Source: CBDCGJ01 sp965216645
GTDB lineage: Bacteria; Pseudomonadota; Alphaproteobacteria; GCA-2731375
Reading direction: 5' to 3'
Length of the DNA: 64,000 nt
NCBI GenBank assembly: GCA_965216645.1
Contig: CBDCGJ010000045.1
Coordinates: 40,692 to 104,691 of the forward strand
In this document: piece by piece, positions 1-8,527 of the stretch
How the letters are laid out: each line of letters starts with the position of its first letter
Position numbering within the stretch: the stretch's first letter is position 1
Notes under the pieces: generated by a model
The model's database searches: none
Told to the model about the DNA's origin: nothing
The model's input: only the letters and a program-made list of their open reading frames with translations
Position numbers and translations under genes: made by a program

Positions 1-764
1 CCATTGCCGTGGTCGGGAAGTACATCAACCTGTTGGATGCATACAAATCGCTGGCCGAGGCGCTGACCCATGGCGGCATCGCCAATCAGGTGAAAGTCAA
101 TCTGGAATGGATCGACAGCGAAATCTTCGAGGAGGAAGAGGCGGCGCTGCTCCGGTTGGAAAGCGTGCACGGTATTCTGGTCCCGGGCGGCTTCGGGGAG
201 CGTGGATCGGAAGGCAAGATTGCCGCCGCCAAATTCGCCCGCGAGCGAAATGTGCCCTATTTCGGCATCTGCCTCGGCATGCAGATGGCGGTGGTCGAGG
301 CGGCGCGCAATCTGGCGGGCCTGAAAGGCGCGCGGTCCACCGAATTCGGACCCAGCGACCATCCCATCGTCGGCTTGATGACCGAATGGACCCGGGGCAA
401 TCAGGTGGAAACCCGAAGTGCGGACGGCGATCTCGGCGGGACCATGCGTTTGGGGCAATATGATTGCGCCTTGCTGGACGGTTCCAAGGTAAAGGATATC
501 TATGGCGGGGCCGCGATGATCCAGGAACGCCATCGCCATCGCTTCGAAGTGAATATCAATTACAGGGATCGTTTGGAGGAGGCGGGCTTCCTGTTTTCCG
601 GCCTGTCGCCCGACGGACGTTTGCCGGAAATCGCCGAACTGCCCGGCCATTCCTGGTATATCGGCGTGCAGTTCCACCCGGAGCTGAAATCCAAGCCGTT
701 CGAACCCCATCCGCTTTTTGCGAGCTTCATCGAGGCTGCGGTCGCCCATTCCCGCTTGGTATGA
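1..764 (+). CDS. pyrG: CTP synthase, C-terminal part (cut by window edge)
   Basis: This is the C-terminal half of CTP synthase, the cytoplasmic enzyme that aminates UTP to CTP with ATP and glutamine. The synthetase domain lies left of the window; the first whole codon starts at base 3. What is visible is the class I glutamine amidotransferase domain: the PGGFGERG oxyanion strand, the nucleophile Cys in FGICLGMQ and the His/Glu pair in QFHPELKSKP near the end. The TGA stop overlaps the ATG of the next gene (ATGA), so translation is probably coupled. pyrG close to kdsA is a familiar alphaproteobacterial order. Identification is certain within the part seen. Confidence 0.97.
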   Translation, partial: IAVVGKYINLLDAYKSLAEALTHGGIANQVKVNLEWIDSEIFEEEEAALLRLESVHGILVPGGFGERGSEGKIAAAKFARERNVPYFGICLGMQMAVVEAARNLAGLKGARSTEFGPSDHPIVGLMTEWTRGNQVETRSADGDLGGTMRLGQYDCALLDGSKVKDIYGGAAMIQERHRHRFEVNINYRDRLEEAGFLFSGLSPDGRLPEIAELPGHSWYIGVQFHPELKSKPFEPHPLFASFIEAAVAHSRLV

Positions 765-1468
765 GGATCGGCATTTTTCAGGCGCCGCCGCGCCACGAGG
801 ACCTGACTCCGAAACACGGCCTGGACGCGGATAACTTCATCGCGTTGCTGACTCGCCTAGATCCGAAGCTCGAATTCAACGTTTATATGTTGGAAGAAGG
901 CGGGTCGATCCCCGCGGCGATCGAGGCGGACGATGCCTACCTGATTACCGGCAGCCGGTATGGGGTCTATGACGAGGTGCCATGGATCCAACCGCTGAGC
1001 GAATTTGTCGTCGCGGCGGTGACGGCGGCGCGTCCGGTCATCGGCGTCTGCTTCGGTCATCAATTGGTGGCCCAGGCTTTCGGTGGGAAGGTGGTGAAAT
1101 CCGACAAAGGCTGGGGTGTCGGTATTCACCGCTACGATATTCGGCATATGCCCGATTGGCTGAACGATGACCTGGAAGGCTTCCAAACCGTGGCCAGCCA
1201 TCAAGATCAAGTCGTCGCTCTGCCGCCCGACGCGCAAGTGCTGGCCGGCAGCGAATTCTGCAGGAACGGCATGCTTCAGATCGGACATCATGTCCTGTCG
1301 TTGCAGACCCACCCGGAAATGCCGGAAGACATGAACCGGGATATTATCGGGATCCGGCGCGATTTGATCGGGTCGGATCGGGCGGATCGGGCGTTAAAAA
1401 CATTGAACCTGCCCAATGACCGTGATTTGATCGCCGGGATATTTATCCGGTTCCTCGAAACCCGATAG
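761..1468 (+). CDS. Class I glutamine amidotransferase family protein
   Basis: A 235-residue stand-alone class I amidotransferase, related to the glutaminase domain of GMP synthase (COG0518 type). The family hydrolyses glutamine to ammonia or acts as a gamma-glutamyl hydrolase; the substrate here is not known. The nucleophile is Cys97 in GVCFGHQL, and His184/Glu186 in THPEMP complete the triad. The start ATG overlaps the pyrG stop by 4 bases, and kdsA follows after 15 bases, so the gene sits inside a housekeeping operon. A larger reading frame extends upstream inside pyrG but has no amidotransferase-like residues there, so the ATG at 761 is chosen. Confidence 0.85.
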   Translation: MRIGIFQAPPRHEDLTPKHGLDADNFIALLTRLDPKLEFNVYMLEEGGSIPAAIEADDAYLITGSRYGVYDEVPWIQPLSEFVVAAVTAARPVIGVCFGHQLVAQAFGGKVVKSDKGWGVGIHRYDIRHMPDWLNDDLEGFQTVASHQDQVVALPPDAQVLAGSEFCRNGMLQIGHHVLSLQTHPEMPEDMNRDIIGIRRDLIGSDRADRALKTLNLPNDRDLIAGIFIRFLETR

Positions 1469-1483
1469 CCAGGATCTCCCACC

Positions 1484-2314
1484 ATGTCCCAAAAATCCGT
1501 GACCTTGAACCATATCGAGATCGCCAACGATCGGCCCTTCGCCCTGATCGCCGGCCCCTGCGCCATGGAAAACCGCGATCACGCTATGATGACCGCGGAC
1601 CGCTTGCGCGCTATGACCGACGATCTGGGCATTGGTTTGATCTACAAATCCTCGTTCGACAAGGCCAACCGCACGTCCATCGACAGTGGCCGCGGTATTG
1701 GTTTGCAAGAAAGCCTTTCTGTCTTCGAGGAAGTAAAGCGGGAAATCGGCTGCCCTGTACTAACCGATGTGCATGCGGAAGACCAATGCGCCACGGTGGC
1801 GGAAGTTGTCGACGTGCTGCAAATACCAGCATTCCTTTGTCGCCAGACCGACCTGCTGGTTGCCGCGGCAAAAACCGGCAAGGTCGTGAACATCAAAAAA
1901 GGCCAGTTTCTGGCGCCCTGGGACATGAAGAACGTGGCCCGGAAGGTCGCGGAAAACGACAACGAGCAGATCATGCTGACGGAGCGCGGGGTCAGCTTTG
2001 GCTACAATACTTTGGTCTCCGACATGCGGGCGCTGCCCGTATTGGCCGAAACCGGTTACCCCGTCGTATTCGATGCGACCCATTCGGTCGCTCAACCAGG
2101 CGGGCGAGGCACCGCGTCCGGTGGTCAACGCGAATATGTCCCGGTCCTGGCCAGCGCCGCCGTCGCCGTCGGCGTTGCCGCCGTGTTCACGGAAACCCAT
2201 GAGGAGCCGGACCGGGCGCCGTCCGACGGGCCTAATATGATGCGGTTGGACGAAATGCCGGCCTTGCTCACGCGTCTCCGTGCCCTCGACCGGGTCGTTA
2301 AGGAAAGTAACTGA
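1484..2314 (+). CDS. kdsA: 3-deoxy-8-phosphooctulonate synthase
   Basis: KdsA condenses phosphoenolpyruvate with arabinose 5-phosphate to KDO 8-phosphate, the first committed step to the KDO of lipopolysaccharide, in the cytoplasm. The 276-residue length fits the family (about 280). Typical stretches are GPCAMENRDHA near the N-terminus, KSSFDKANRTS, the DVHAEDQC turn, NIKKGQFLAPWDM, FDATHSVAQPGG and the C-terminal SDGPNMM. It is the third gene of the pyrG operon. Its presence implies a KDO-containing outer membrane, so a Gram-negative host. Confidence 0.96.
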   Translation: MSQKSVTLNHIEIANDRPFALIAGPCAMENRDHAMMTADRLRAMTDDLGIGLIYKSSFDKANRTSIDSGRGIGLQESLSVFEEVKREIGCPVLTDVHAEDQCATVAEVVDVLQIPAFLCRQTDLLVAAAKTGKVVNIKKGQFLAPWDMKNVARKVAENDNEQIMLTERGVSFGYNTLVSDMRALPVLAETGYPVVFDATHSVAQPGGRGTASGGQREYVPVLASAAVAVGVAAVFTETHEEPDRAPSDGPNMMRLDEMPALLTRLRALDRVVKESN

Positions 2315-2318
2315 TCCG

Positions 2319-3101
2319 ATGCCGATCGCGTCCCTGGCCATGTATGACTGGCCGGAACTACGCGCCGCCAATGATGAAATCTGGAAAACGATCGCCGACG
2401 GCTTGCGCCGGCGGGGTATCGACGCGCCGGAGGGGCTTTGGCGCGACGGCGAGGAATCCGAACCCTGGACAGATCCAGATCTGCTTCTGGCGCAAACCTG
2501 CGGCTATCCCTATGCGTCGAAACTCCGCGGTCAGGTCCGTCTGGTCGCAACACCGGAATATGCGGCGGAGGGTTGCGACGGCCCCAACTATTGTTCCTGG
2601 CTGATCGTGCGACGGGATTCCGGGTTGACCACACTGTCGAATTTGACGACCAGGCGGGCGGCAGTCAATCACGACGGGTCGCATTCCGGCTGGGTCGCGC
2701 TCCGCGCCGCATTACCGGAATTCGCCGGCGAGGTGATTTGGAGCGGTAGCCATCTGCAATCCCTCGAGGCGGTCAAAACCGGAAAAGCCGAATTTTGTTC
2801 GACGGATAGTGTCTGCTGGAGCCTCGCGCAAAAACATCGGCCAGATCTGACTGCGGATCTTCAAGCCGTAGCCGCAACGCCCAGCGCGCCGGGACTGCCC
2901 CTGATAACGGCCGCCACGCGGTCCGACGGCGAAGTCGAAGCCCTACGTAGCGCGGTCCGGGAGATGTTGGCGGCGCCGGACATCGCCGACGCCCGCGCCC
3001 GGGTTTTACTTACCGGCGCATCGGTCTTGGATGACAGAGACTACGACCGCAATCTCGAGCTGGCCCGGCAAGGCGGATTAGTCGTTGGCGGTGGTCAATA
3101 G
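2319..3101 (+). CDS. PhnD-like periplasmic-binding-fold protein without signal peptide
   Basis: A 260-residue protein of the phosphate/phosphite/phosphonate-binding PhnD family (COG3221, type 2 periplasmic-binding fold). Family features are the TPEYAAEGCDGPNYCSW strand, RRAAVNHDGSHSGW, the hinge WSGSHLQSLEAV and the STDSVCW segment. No signal peptide or lipobox is visible: the protein begins MPIASLAMYDWPEL, so it may work in the cytoplasm rather than with an ABC importer, and no permease or ATPase gene is nearby. The ATG at 2319 is 4 bases after the kdsA stop. Its 3' end overlaps the convergent selenoprotein gene by 24 bases. The ligand is unknown. Confidence 0.75.
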   Translation: MPIASLAMYDWPELRAANDEIWKTIADGLRRRGIDAPEGLWRDGEESEPWTDPDLLLAQTCGYPYASKLRGQVRLVATPEYAAEGCDGPNYCSWLIVRRDSGLTTLSNLTTRRAAVNHDGSHSGWVALRAALPEFAGEVIWSGSHLQSLEAVKTGKAEFCSTDSVCWSLAQKHRPDLTADLQAVAATPSAPGLPLITAATRSDGEVEALRSAVREMLAAPDIADARARVLLTGASVLDDRDYDRNLELARQGGLVVGGGQ

Positions 3102-3609
3102 AGTTAAGATTTCTTCCAAGGCACCATCCGCGAGGGCAACGATCTCCTCGTCGGTCCGATCTTGGATCGGATGGGGGACGAAGACCATGGCCGGGTCGAA
3201 ACCCAAGCTTTTCGATTGGGACGCGGCGGCATCGACGAAAGCCGTGGTGGCGACACCGACACTGGGAATGCCCCGACCTTCGAGTTCCGTGACATCATGC
3301 GTACAGCACGAGGTGCAGGAGCCTCAGTCGGCCAATCCTTCAATCATCACGTCGACTTCGGTGGCGATGGTCTGCGCCAAATCGGTCGGCGCCACCCGCG
3401 CAAAGGTCGGCTTGCGGTAGCGTTTGACCTTGATGCCCCGCGCCGTCAAGCGTTCGTCCAATCGGTCGAGAAACACGTTGCCGCGCGCTTTTGAAATATC
3501 GAGGATTCCGACGGTGCGGTCTTCCAAAAACCCCCGGCCGTGCCTGCCGCGACCGCATCGTCGGACGCAATTCCGACGTTGGGTCCAGCAAAGTGGTGAA
3601 ATCGTCCAT
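3078..3609 (-). CDS. UGSC-family selenoprotein, in-frame TGA at 3326-3324 (two apparent 5' frameshifts)
   Basis: Read leftward, the frame from about 3527 encodes DRTVGILDISKARGNVF and ends at EGLAD followed by TGA. Continuing through that TGA in the same frame gives GSCTSCCTHDV and about 75 more family-like residues (ATTAFVDAAASQSK, VFVPHPIQDRTDEE) to a TAA at 3080-3078. The resulting U-G-S-C motif is the hallmark of the UGSC family, known from environmental selenoproteome surveys in Sec and Cys forms; its function is unknown. A small hairpin (GCAC/GTGC, 3316-3306) begins 8 bases after the TGA and may be part of a bacterial SECIS. The N-terminus (MDDFTTLLDP from 3609, then NVGIASDDAVAAG, then the main frame) needs one extra base in GGG 3581-3583 and one in CCCCC 3531-3535; these may be sequencing errors. 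No sel genes lie in the window. Confidence 0.8.
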
Positions 3610-3714
3610 TCAGACCTCCCTCATGGTCCGACAAGTTTATGGTATTTTCCGCTCATACGGAACCAGTCGACCGGCCGATCTTGTCATTTTGCCCAGATGT
3701 CTGAGGAACCGGCT

Positions 3715-4262
3715 CTAGTCGACTGCCGGGACACCATTGCCGATGTCGAAGAAGACCTGCTTTTGCACACGGATATGTTTCAACGCGGAAGCTTTGGCTC
3801 GGACGACTTCGTCTGTTTCGAGGAGGCTGCTTTGGTACACTACAAAGCGACGTCCGTCCGCCTCATTCGATAGCGGGAGACCGACGGCTTCCATGCTGTA
3901 ATGAAATCCTGTGGTCATCTCCCGCACATATTGCGTCATCATACCGCACGGCTGCTCCGTAATGTGGCGAACATTTCGGGACGTGATGTCGCGCATGTCT
4001 GGCGGTAGGAGATCGAGATAGTTTCGCCCCCGTTATTTCTTGCCCGAACAATTTTGGTGACACCAGTGCCCGCCAAGCGGACGTGGATGCGATCGCGGGC
4101 AATTATTTCAAACAGGATTAAGTTGGGCAAAAGTTTGAGTGGGATGTGGACGGGGTCGAAGGAAGATTTTTCGGGCATACCGGTCGCCCGATTTTTCGGC
4201 AGCTCGCTCCAATATAATGCAAAATCTTTATTGTCGGAATTTGTGAAATCTATTTCGAACAC
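3715..4262 (-). CDS. PAS-domain protein (PAS_5 type), one frameshift
   Basis: Two leftward frames join into a single protein of about 180 residues resembling the alphaproteobacterial PAS_5 family: a short N-terminus, the LPNLILFEIIARDRIHVRLAGTGV core, then RNYLDLLPPDMRDITSRN and the remaining PAS strands to the end. It probably senses a small ligand, or serves as a one-domain signalling protein; nothing identifies the ligand. The frames join if CCCCC at 4027-4031 had six bases, so a single homopolymer deletion (real or sequencing) is the simplest reading. The start is GTG 4262, with GGACGGAA a few bases upstream. It lies between the selenoprotein and an LLM oxidoreductase, all on the same strand. 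Confidence 0.65.
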
Positions 4263-4412
4263 CGAAGTTCCGTCCTGATTCGACCGTTTGAAATCAATAA
4301 AAGTACGGAACCCATAGTATGTTTCCTGCAGGTTCGAAAAGAAAAAAGTGCTAAGGTCCAGAAAAATCGCGCCTCAATTTGCGGCAGGTTATTCCGGGTT
4401 CGATTGTGTATT

Positions 4413-5448
4413 TCAAAACGCTACGAATGGCGTATCTATACGTTGAATATCTTGAATCAAATCCTGCGGCCAGAGCTCGACCGGCCCATAAGCCGCGCGC
4501 GCGGTCAGGACGTCGCTGATGCCGCCGAAGCGGTCGCGGATTTTCGTTGGCGATGACGTCATAGGTGCCGACGGCGGCAAACAGCCGGACCACGTCGTCC
4601 GGGATTTCGCGGGTCATCTCCTCCCATTGACCGGCTTTGGACATGGCATTCAACTTGTGACCGAGATCTTGCAAGCCATGCGCTTCGAGGACCGGCCAAT
4701 AAGAAGGCGTCGAGCCGTAAAAACCGACTCGCATACGCACCCACTCGAACATCTTGTCGACGCTTTCCTGATCCGGTCCTGTGGCAATGAAGCCGCCGCC
4801 GGATATCTGGAAGCTCTCTCTGGAGCGGCCGGCTTTGTCCAAACCCGCTTGCAGGCGCGGCATTACCGTTTCTTCCAAATATTTCCGGGTGCAGAACGCG
4901 TGCAGACGGGCGCCGTCGCAGACTTCGGCGGCGACGGACAGCATCACCGGACCGACGGCGGCGATGGTCACGGCCGGCGGCGGCGTCTCCAACGGTTCCG
5001 GCGTGAAGTTCGGGGTCATGAGCGTGAATTGATAATGCTCGCCCTCGAAATTCAAACGTTCGCCCGTCGTCCAACATTGCCAGATTGCCTTCAGCGCTTG
5101 GACATATTCCCGCATGCGGGGGGCAGGCGGGCTCCAAGGGACGGAGAAGCGGCGCACATTATGACCTTTCACCTGGCTGCCCAGGCCGACGATGAAGCGG
5201 CCCTTGGAGGCGGCCTGCAAGTCCCAACCCATATTGGCGACCACCATGGGGCTACGGGCGAATGAAATAGCGATCCCGGTTTCCAGGCTCATCCGCTCGG
5301 TCGCCGTCGCCGCCACGGCCAAGGAAAGGAAGGGGTCGTGGCGGTTTTCCATGGTGACCACACCGTCGAAGCCGGCGGCCTCGATGGCACGGGCCGCGTC
5401 GGCGACTTGGTTGAGATCGTTTTGGGGCAGGGTATTGAGGATGCGCAT
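4413..5448 (-). CDS. LLM-class F420-dependent oxidoreductase (TIGR03617-like), one frameshift
   Basis: A luciferase-like (TIM-barrel) flavin or F420 oxidoreductase. The N-terminal part MRILNTLPQNDLNQVADAA, the ENRHDPFLSLAVAA strand, GIAISFARSP and GLGSQVKGHNVRRF match the TIGR03617 subgroup. The frame breaks near GTYDVIANE; removing one T from TTTT at 4541-4544 restores IRDRFGGISDV and a natural C-terminus ending TPFVAF at 4413. Without this the frame reads 4351-5448 with an unrelated tail. The substrate is unknown. A second LLM gene starts divergently 70 bases away, which suggests a shared oxidative pathway. Confidence 0.82.
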
Positions 5449-5518
5449 GACGTTGGCGTCGCTTTCGGTTTAGGATGGAACGCACGGAGACTAACCAGCC
5501 TGCAAGGGAGCGTAAAGC

Positions 5519-6446
5519 ATGAGCGTCGCCGCCGGCCTCGGTTTGGCCACCTATACCTTTTCGAGCGCCGATGGGTTCTGGGACTGGGTCCGTTTGGCCG
5601 ACGAAAGCGGGGGTGGATTCTCTATGGCAGATCGATCGCACGGTCTCCCGGGAGCCGTTTCTCGACTGCATGGCGACCATGGCCGCGCTTGCCGGGGCGA
5701 CAAAAAAAATCCGTTTCGGCATGAATGTAGTCTCCCTCGGCATGCGCGACCCGCTGTTCGTCGCCAAGCAATGCGCCACCATCGACTATCTCAGTAACGG
5801 CAGGTTGTTGCCGGCCTTCGGTTTGGGCAGCAATCGGTCCCGCGATTGGGTCGGCCCTGGCCGCTCCACCAAAGGCCGGGGCAAGCGCATGAATGAGGCG
5901 CTGGAGATCGTTCACCGTCTCTGGGCCGGCGAGGAGGTCAGTTACGACGGCGAGTACTTCCAATACGACCGCGTGTCGATCTCACCACTGCCGGTACAGA
6001 AGCGCTTACCGCTGTGGATCGGTGGTTCCTCCGACGCCGCGATTGACCGCACCGGCCGATACGGCACCGGTTGGCTGGCCGCCTCGGAAGATCCGGCACA
6101 AGCGGGTAGGGCGGTTGAGGCCATCAATGTGGCGGCGGAGAAATACGGCCGCAGCATCGACGACGATCATTTCGGTATCGGCTTCGGTTTCCGCTTCGGC
6201 AGCTGGGACGAGCCCTGCGTCGAACGCGCAGTCAAGGGTTTCTCCCGATTGTCGAAGCGCGATCCGAAGGATGCCATCGCCGTCGGCGGCGTCGACGAGG
6301 TGATGCGCATTATCGAAGCCTATGTCGAGGCGGGCTTGGAGAAATTCATCCTTCGCCCCATCGGCGACGGCGACGCTGACATGATGCGTCAAACGGAGCG
6401 CATGATCGAGGAAATCCAACCCGCCGTCTGGGCTATGAACAAATAA
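5519..6446 (+). CDS. LLM-class F420-dependent oxidoreductase, one frameshift
   Basis: A second luciferase-like monooxygenase of about 309 residues. The start ATG 5519 (after GGGAG) gives MSVAAGLGLATYTF and WDWVRLADESG. The protein then continues in the +1 frame as VDSLWQIDRTVSREPFLD, GMNVVSLGMRDP, YLSNGRLLPAFGLG and PLWIGGSSDAAI. Deleting one G from GGGGG at 5609-5613 joins the two frames exactly at the expected place. Without that correction the gene would be called from an internal start and lose its cofactor-binding N-terminus. It is divergent from the TIGR03617-like gene. The family reduces or oxygenates varied organic substrates; none can be named here. Confidence 0.85.
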
Positions 6447-6466
6447 TCGAAAGGTCAAAGTTCATT

Positions 6467-6934
6467 ATGGGAAAAGTTATTGGTTTGGCGATTGTCTGCC
6501 TGATCGCCTTGTCGGCTTGCCAAACGACCGGCGGCAGCGGCGACCGCATCGTCCTGCCGGCGTCGGTAATCGACACCGAAACGAACCGGCGCGCCGCGGC
6601 GGAGCGTTATTTGGCGACCTTCGATCTGAAGCAACTCTACCGCCGGATCGGCAGTACCGTCGTCGCCGACATGCCGGAAAGGGCGAAACGCATCCTGGAT
6701 ATCCTGCTCGAGGGGACGGATACCGATCGGCTCGACCAGGCGATGATCGACACTTTCGTCCGGGTCTACACGGCGGATGAATTGAACGCCCTGGCCGCCT
6801 TCTACGGCACCGAGACGGGCAAATCGATCACCGGCAAGCAGGATAAATTCCTGGCCCAGATGATGCCCGTTTTCATCCAAGCCATCATGCGCTCGATGTT
6901 GTCGGCAGCGCCGCCCGCAACCTCAGCCGGCTAA
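6467..6934 (+). CDS. DUF2059 lipoprotein
   Basis: A 155-residue predicted lipoprotein. The signal peptide GLAIVCLIALSAC ends in a lipobox with Cys17, followed by a Gly/Ser-rich linker. The body is helical and carries the DUF2059 hallmark YTADELNALAAFYGTETGK. DUF2059 proteins are secreted or envelope-bound with unknown activity. It starts 20 bases after the upstream oxidoreductase and shares its strand, so the two may be co-transcribed. Its 3' end overlaps the 3' end of the convergent GMC oxidoreductase gene by 12 bases. Confidence 0.8.
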   Translation: MGKVIGLAIVCLIALSACQTTGGSGDRIVLPASVIDTETNRRAAAERYLATFDLKQLYRRIGSTVVADMPERAKRILDILLEGTDTDRLDQAMIDTFVRVYTADELNALAAFYGTETGKSITGKQDKFLAQMMPVFIQAIMRSMLSAAPPATSAG

Positions 6935-8527
6935 TGCCAGATCGGCCGCTTTCTCGCCGATCATGATGGCGGCGGCGTTGGTGTTGCCGGAGACCAAGGT
7001 GGGCATGATCGAGCAGTCGGCGATCCGCAGGCCGTCCAGGCCGTGGACTTTCAGCCTTTCGTCGACGACAGCGCCGGCATCGTCGGCGGGCCCCATCTTG
7101 CAGGTGCCGACAGGGTGGAAGATGGTAATACCGGTTTCCTTGCAATAGGTTAGCAATTCCTCGTCCGAACGAACCTCGTTTCCGGGCATATATTCCGATT
7201 CAATCAGTGGCGCGATCGCCGAGGCGGCCATGATTTCCCGCGCGATCTTGAGCCCGGCGACGGCGGTTTGCCGGTCCAGTTCCTGAGACAAATAATTCGG
7301 CTGGATCAGGGGGTATTGCGTCGGATCGTTGGACTGGATTTCGATCGTCCCCCGGCTTTCCGGCCTCAATTGGCAGACCGACAGGGCGAAGGCGGAGAAG
7401 GGAAGCAGACCTTCGCCCGGATTTTCGGCGGCGAAGGGGATGTAGTGGTACTGCACGTCCGGGCTGTCCAGTTCGGCCCGGGTCTTGGTGAAGATGCCGA
7501 TCTGCCCGGCGCCGATCGTCAGCATGCCGGTCCGTCCGAGCGCCCATTTCAGCCCGTTGATCATTTTCCGGTCGAAGCGGGTCAGTTCGTCGTTGGCGGT
7601 AATGGGTTTCGTGGTTTTGTAGATGGTGCGGATCTGCAGGTGATCCTGCAGGTTTTGCCCGACGCCGGGCAGGTCATGCACCACGTCGATGTCATATCGT
7701 TTGGACAATTCGGCCGGACCGACGCCGGAAAGCTGCAAGAGTTGCGGCGAATTGATGGCGCCGCCGCAGAGAACGATCTCCCGCGTCGCCACGGCCTCAT
7801 GAATGGCGCCCGATTGGTGATAGACGACGCTATTGGCTTTGCGGTCTTTGAAGCGGATTTTGCCGGCCAGGGCATCGGTGGCGATGGTCAGGTTCGTCCG
7901 CTGCTTGATCGGGTTCAGATAGGCCACCGCGGCGCTGCAGCGCCGGCCGTTATGGGTGGTCAATTGATAGTAACCGACGCCTTCTTGCGCCGCGCCGTTG
8001 AAGTCGGGATTGGCGGGAATGCCGTATTCCTGCGCCGCCGCGACCACAGCCTCCGCCAGCTCGTCGCGGGCTTCGTGGTCGCTGACCTTCAGGGGACCGC
8101 CGCTGCCATGGTAATCGTCGCCGCCGCGTCCCTGATCCTCGGCCTTCATAAAATAGGGCAAAACATCGTCATAACCCCAACCGCGGTTGCCGAGCTGCCG
8201 CCAGTGGTCGTAATCCTGGCGCTGGCCGCGGATATACACCAATCCGTTAATCGAGCTGCAACCGCCTAAGACTTTACCGCGCGGCCATTTGGTGCGTCGG
8301 CCTGCCGTGCCTTCGCAGGCTTCGGTCTCGTAGACCCAGCTGGTTTTCGGATTGTAGATCGTCCGGGCGTAGCCGATGGGAATATGGAGCCAGGGATTCA
8401 GGTCTTTGCCGCCGGCTTCCAGCAACAACACACGATTGTCGGGGTCGGCGGACAGGCGATTGGCGACGACGCAACCGGCGGAACCGGCACCGACCACGAT
8501 AAAGTCGTACTCCGTGGCATGTTGCAT
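6923..8527 (-). CDS. GMC-family FAD oxidoreductase (choline dehydrogenase-like)
   Basis: A 534-residue FAD-dependent alcohol dehydrogenase/oxidase of the GMC family. The N-terminal dinucleotide-binding motif is DFIVVGAGSAGCVVANRL. GMC signatures are GGCSSINGLVYIRGQ and GAINSPQLLQLSGVG. The catalytic His is in FHPVGTCKMG and the second active-site residue is the Asn of SGNTNAAAIMIGEKAADL. The closest well-known member is choline dehydrogenase, but substrate specificity cannot be read from sequence and no betaine aldehyde dehydrogenase is nearby. Its start codon shares one base with the stop of the upstream M20 hydrolase (TGATG), so the two are an operon; an amide may be hydrolysed and the released alcohol oxidised. 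Confidence 0.9.
   Translation of the reverse strand: MQHATEYDFIVVGAGSAGCVVANRLSADPDNRVLLLEAGGKDLNPWLHIPIGYARTIYNPKTSWVYETEACEGTAGRRTKWPRGKVLGGCSSINGLVYIRGQRQDYDHWRQLGNRGWGYDDVLPYFMKAEDQGRGGDDYHGSGGPLKVSDHEARDELAEAVVAAAQEYGIPANPDFNGAAQEGVGYYQLTTHNGRRCSAAVAYLNPIKQRTNLTIATDALAGKIRFKDRKANSVVYHQSGAIHEAVATREIVLCGGAINSPQLLQLSGVGPAELSKRYDIDVVHDLPGVGQNLQDHLQIRTIYKTTKPITANDELTRFDRKMINGLKWALGRTGMLTIGAGQIGIFTKTRAELDSPDVQYHYIPFAAENPGEGLLPFSAFALSVCQLRPESRGTIEIQSNDPTQYPLIQPNYLSQELDRQTAVAGLKIAREIMAASAIAPLIESEYMPGNEVRSDEELLTYCKETGITIFHPVGTCKMGPADDAGAVVDERLKVHGLDGLRIADCSIMPTLVSGNTNAAAIMIGEKAADLALAG

Noticed and set aside
464..760. Extended start for the amidotransferase inside pyrG
   Set aside because: The extra 99 residues are a frame-shifted reading of pyrG; the ATG at 761 gives the family N-terminus.
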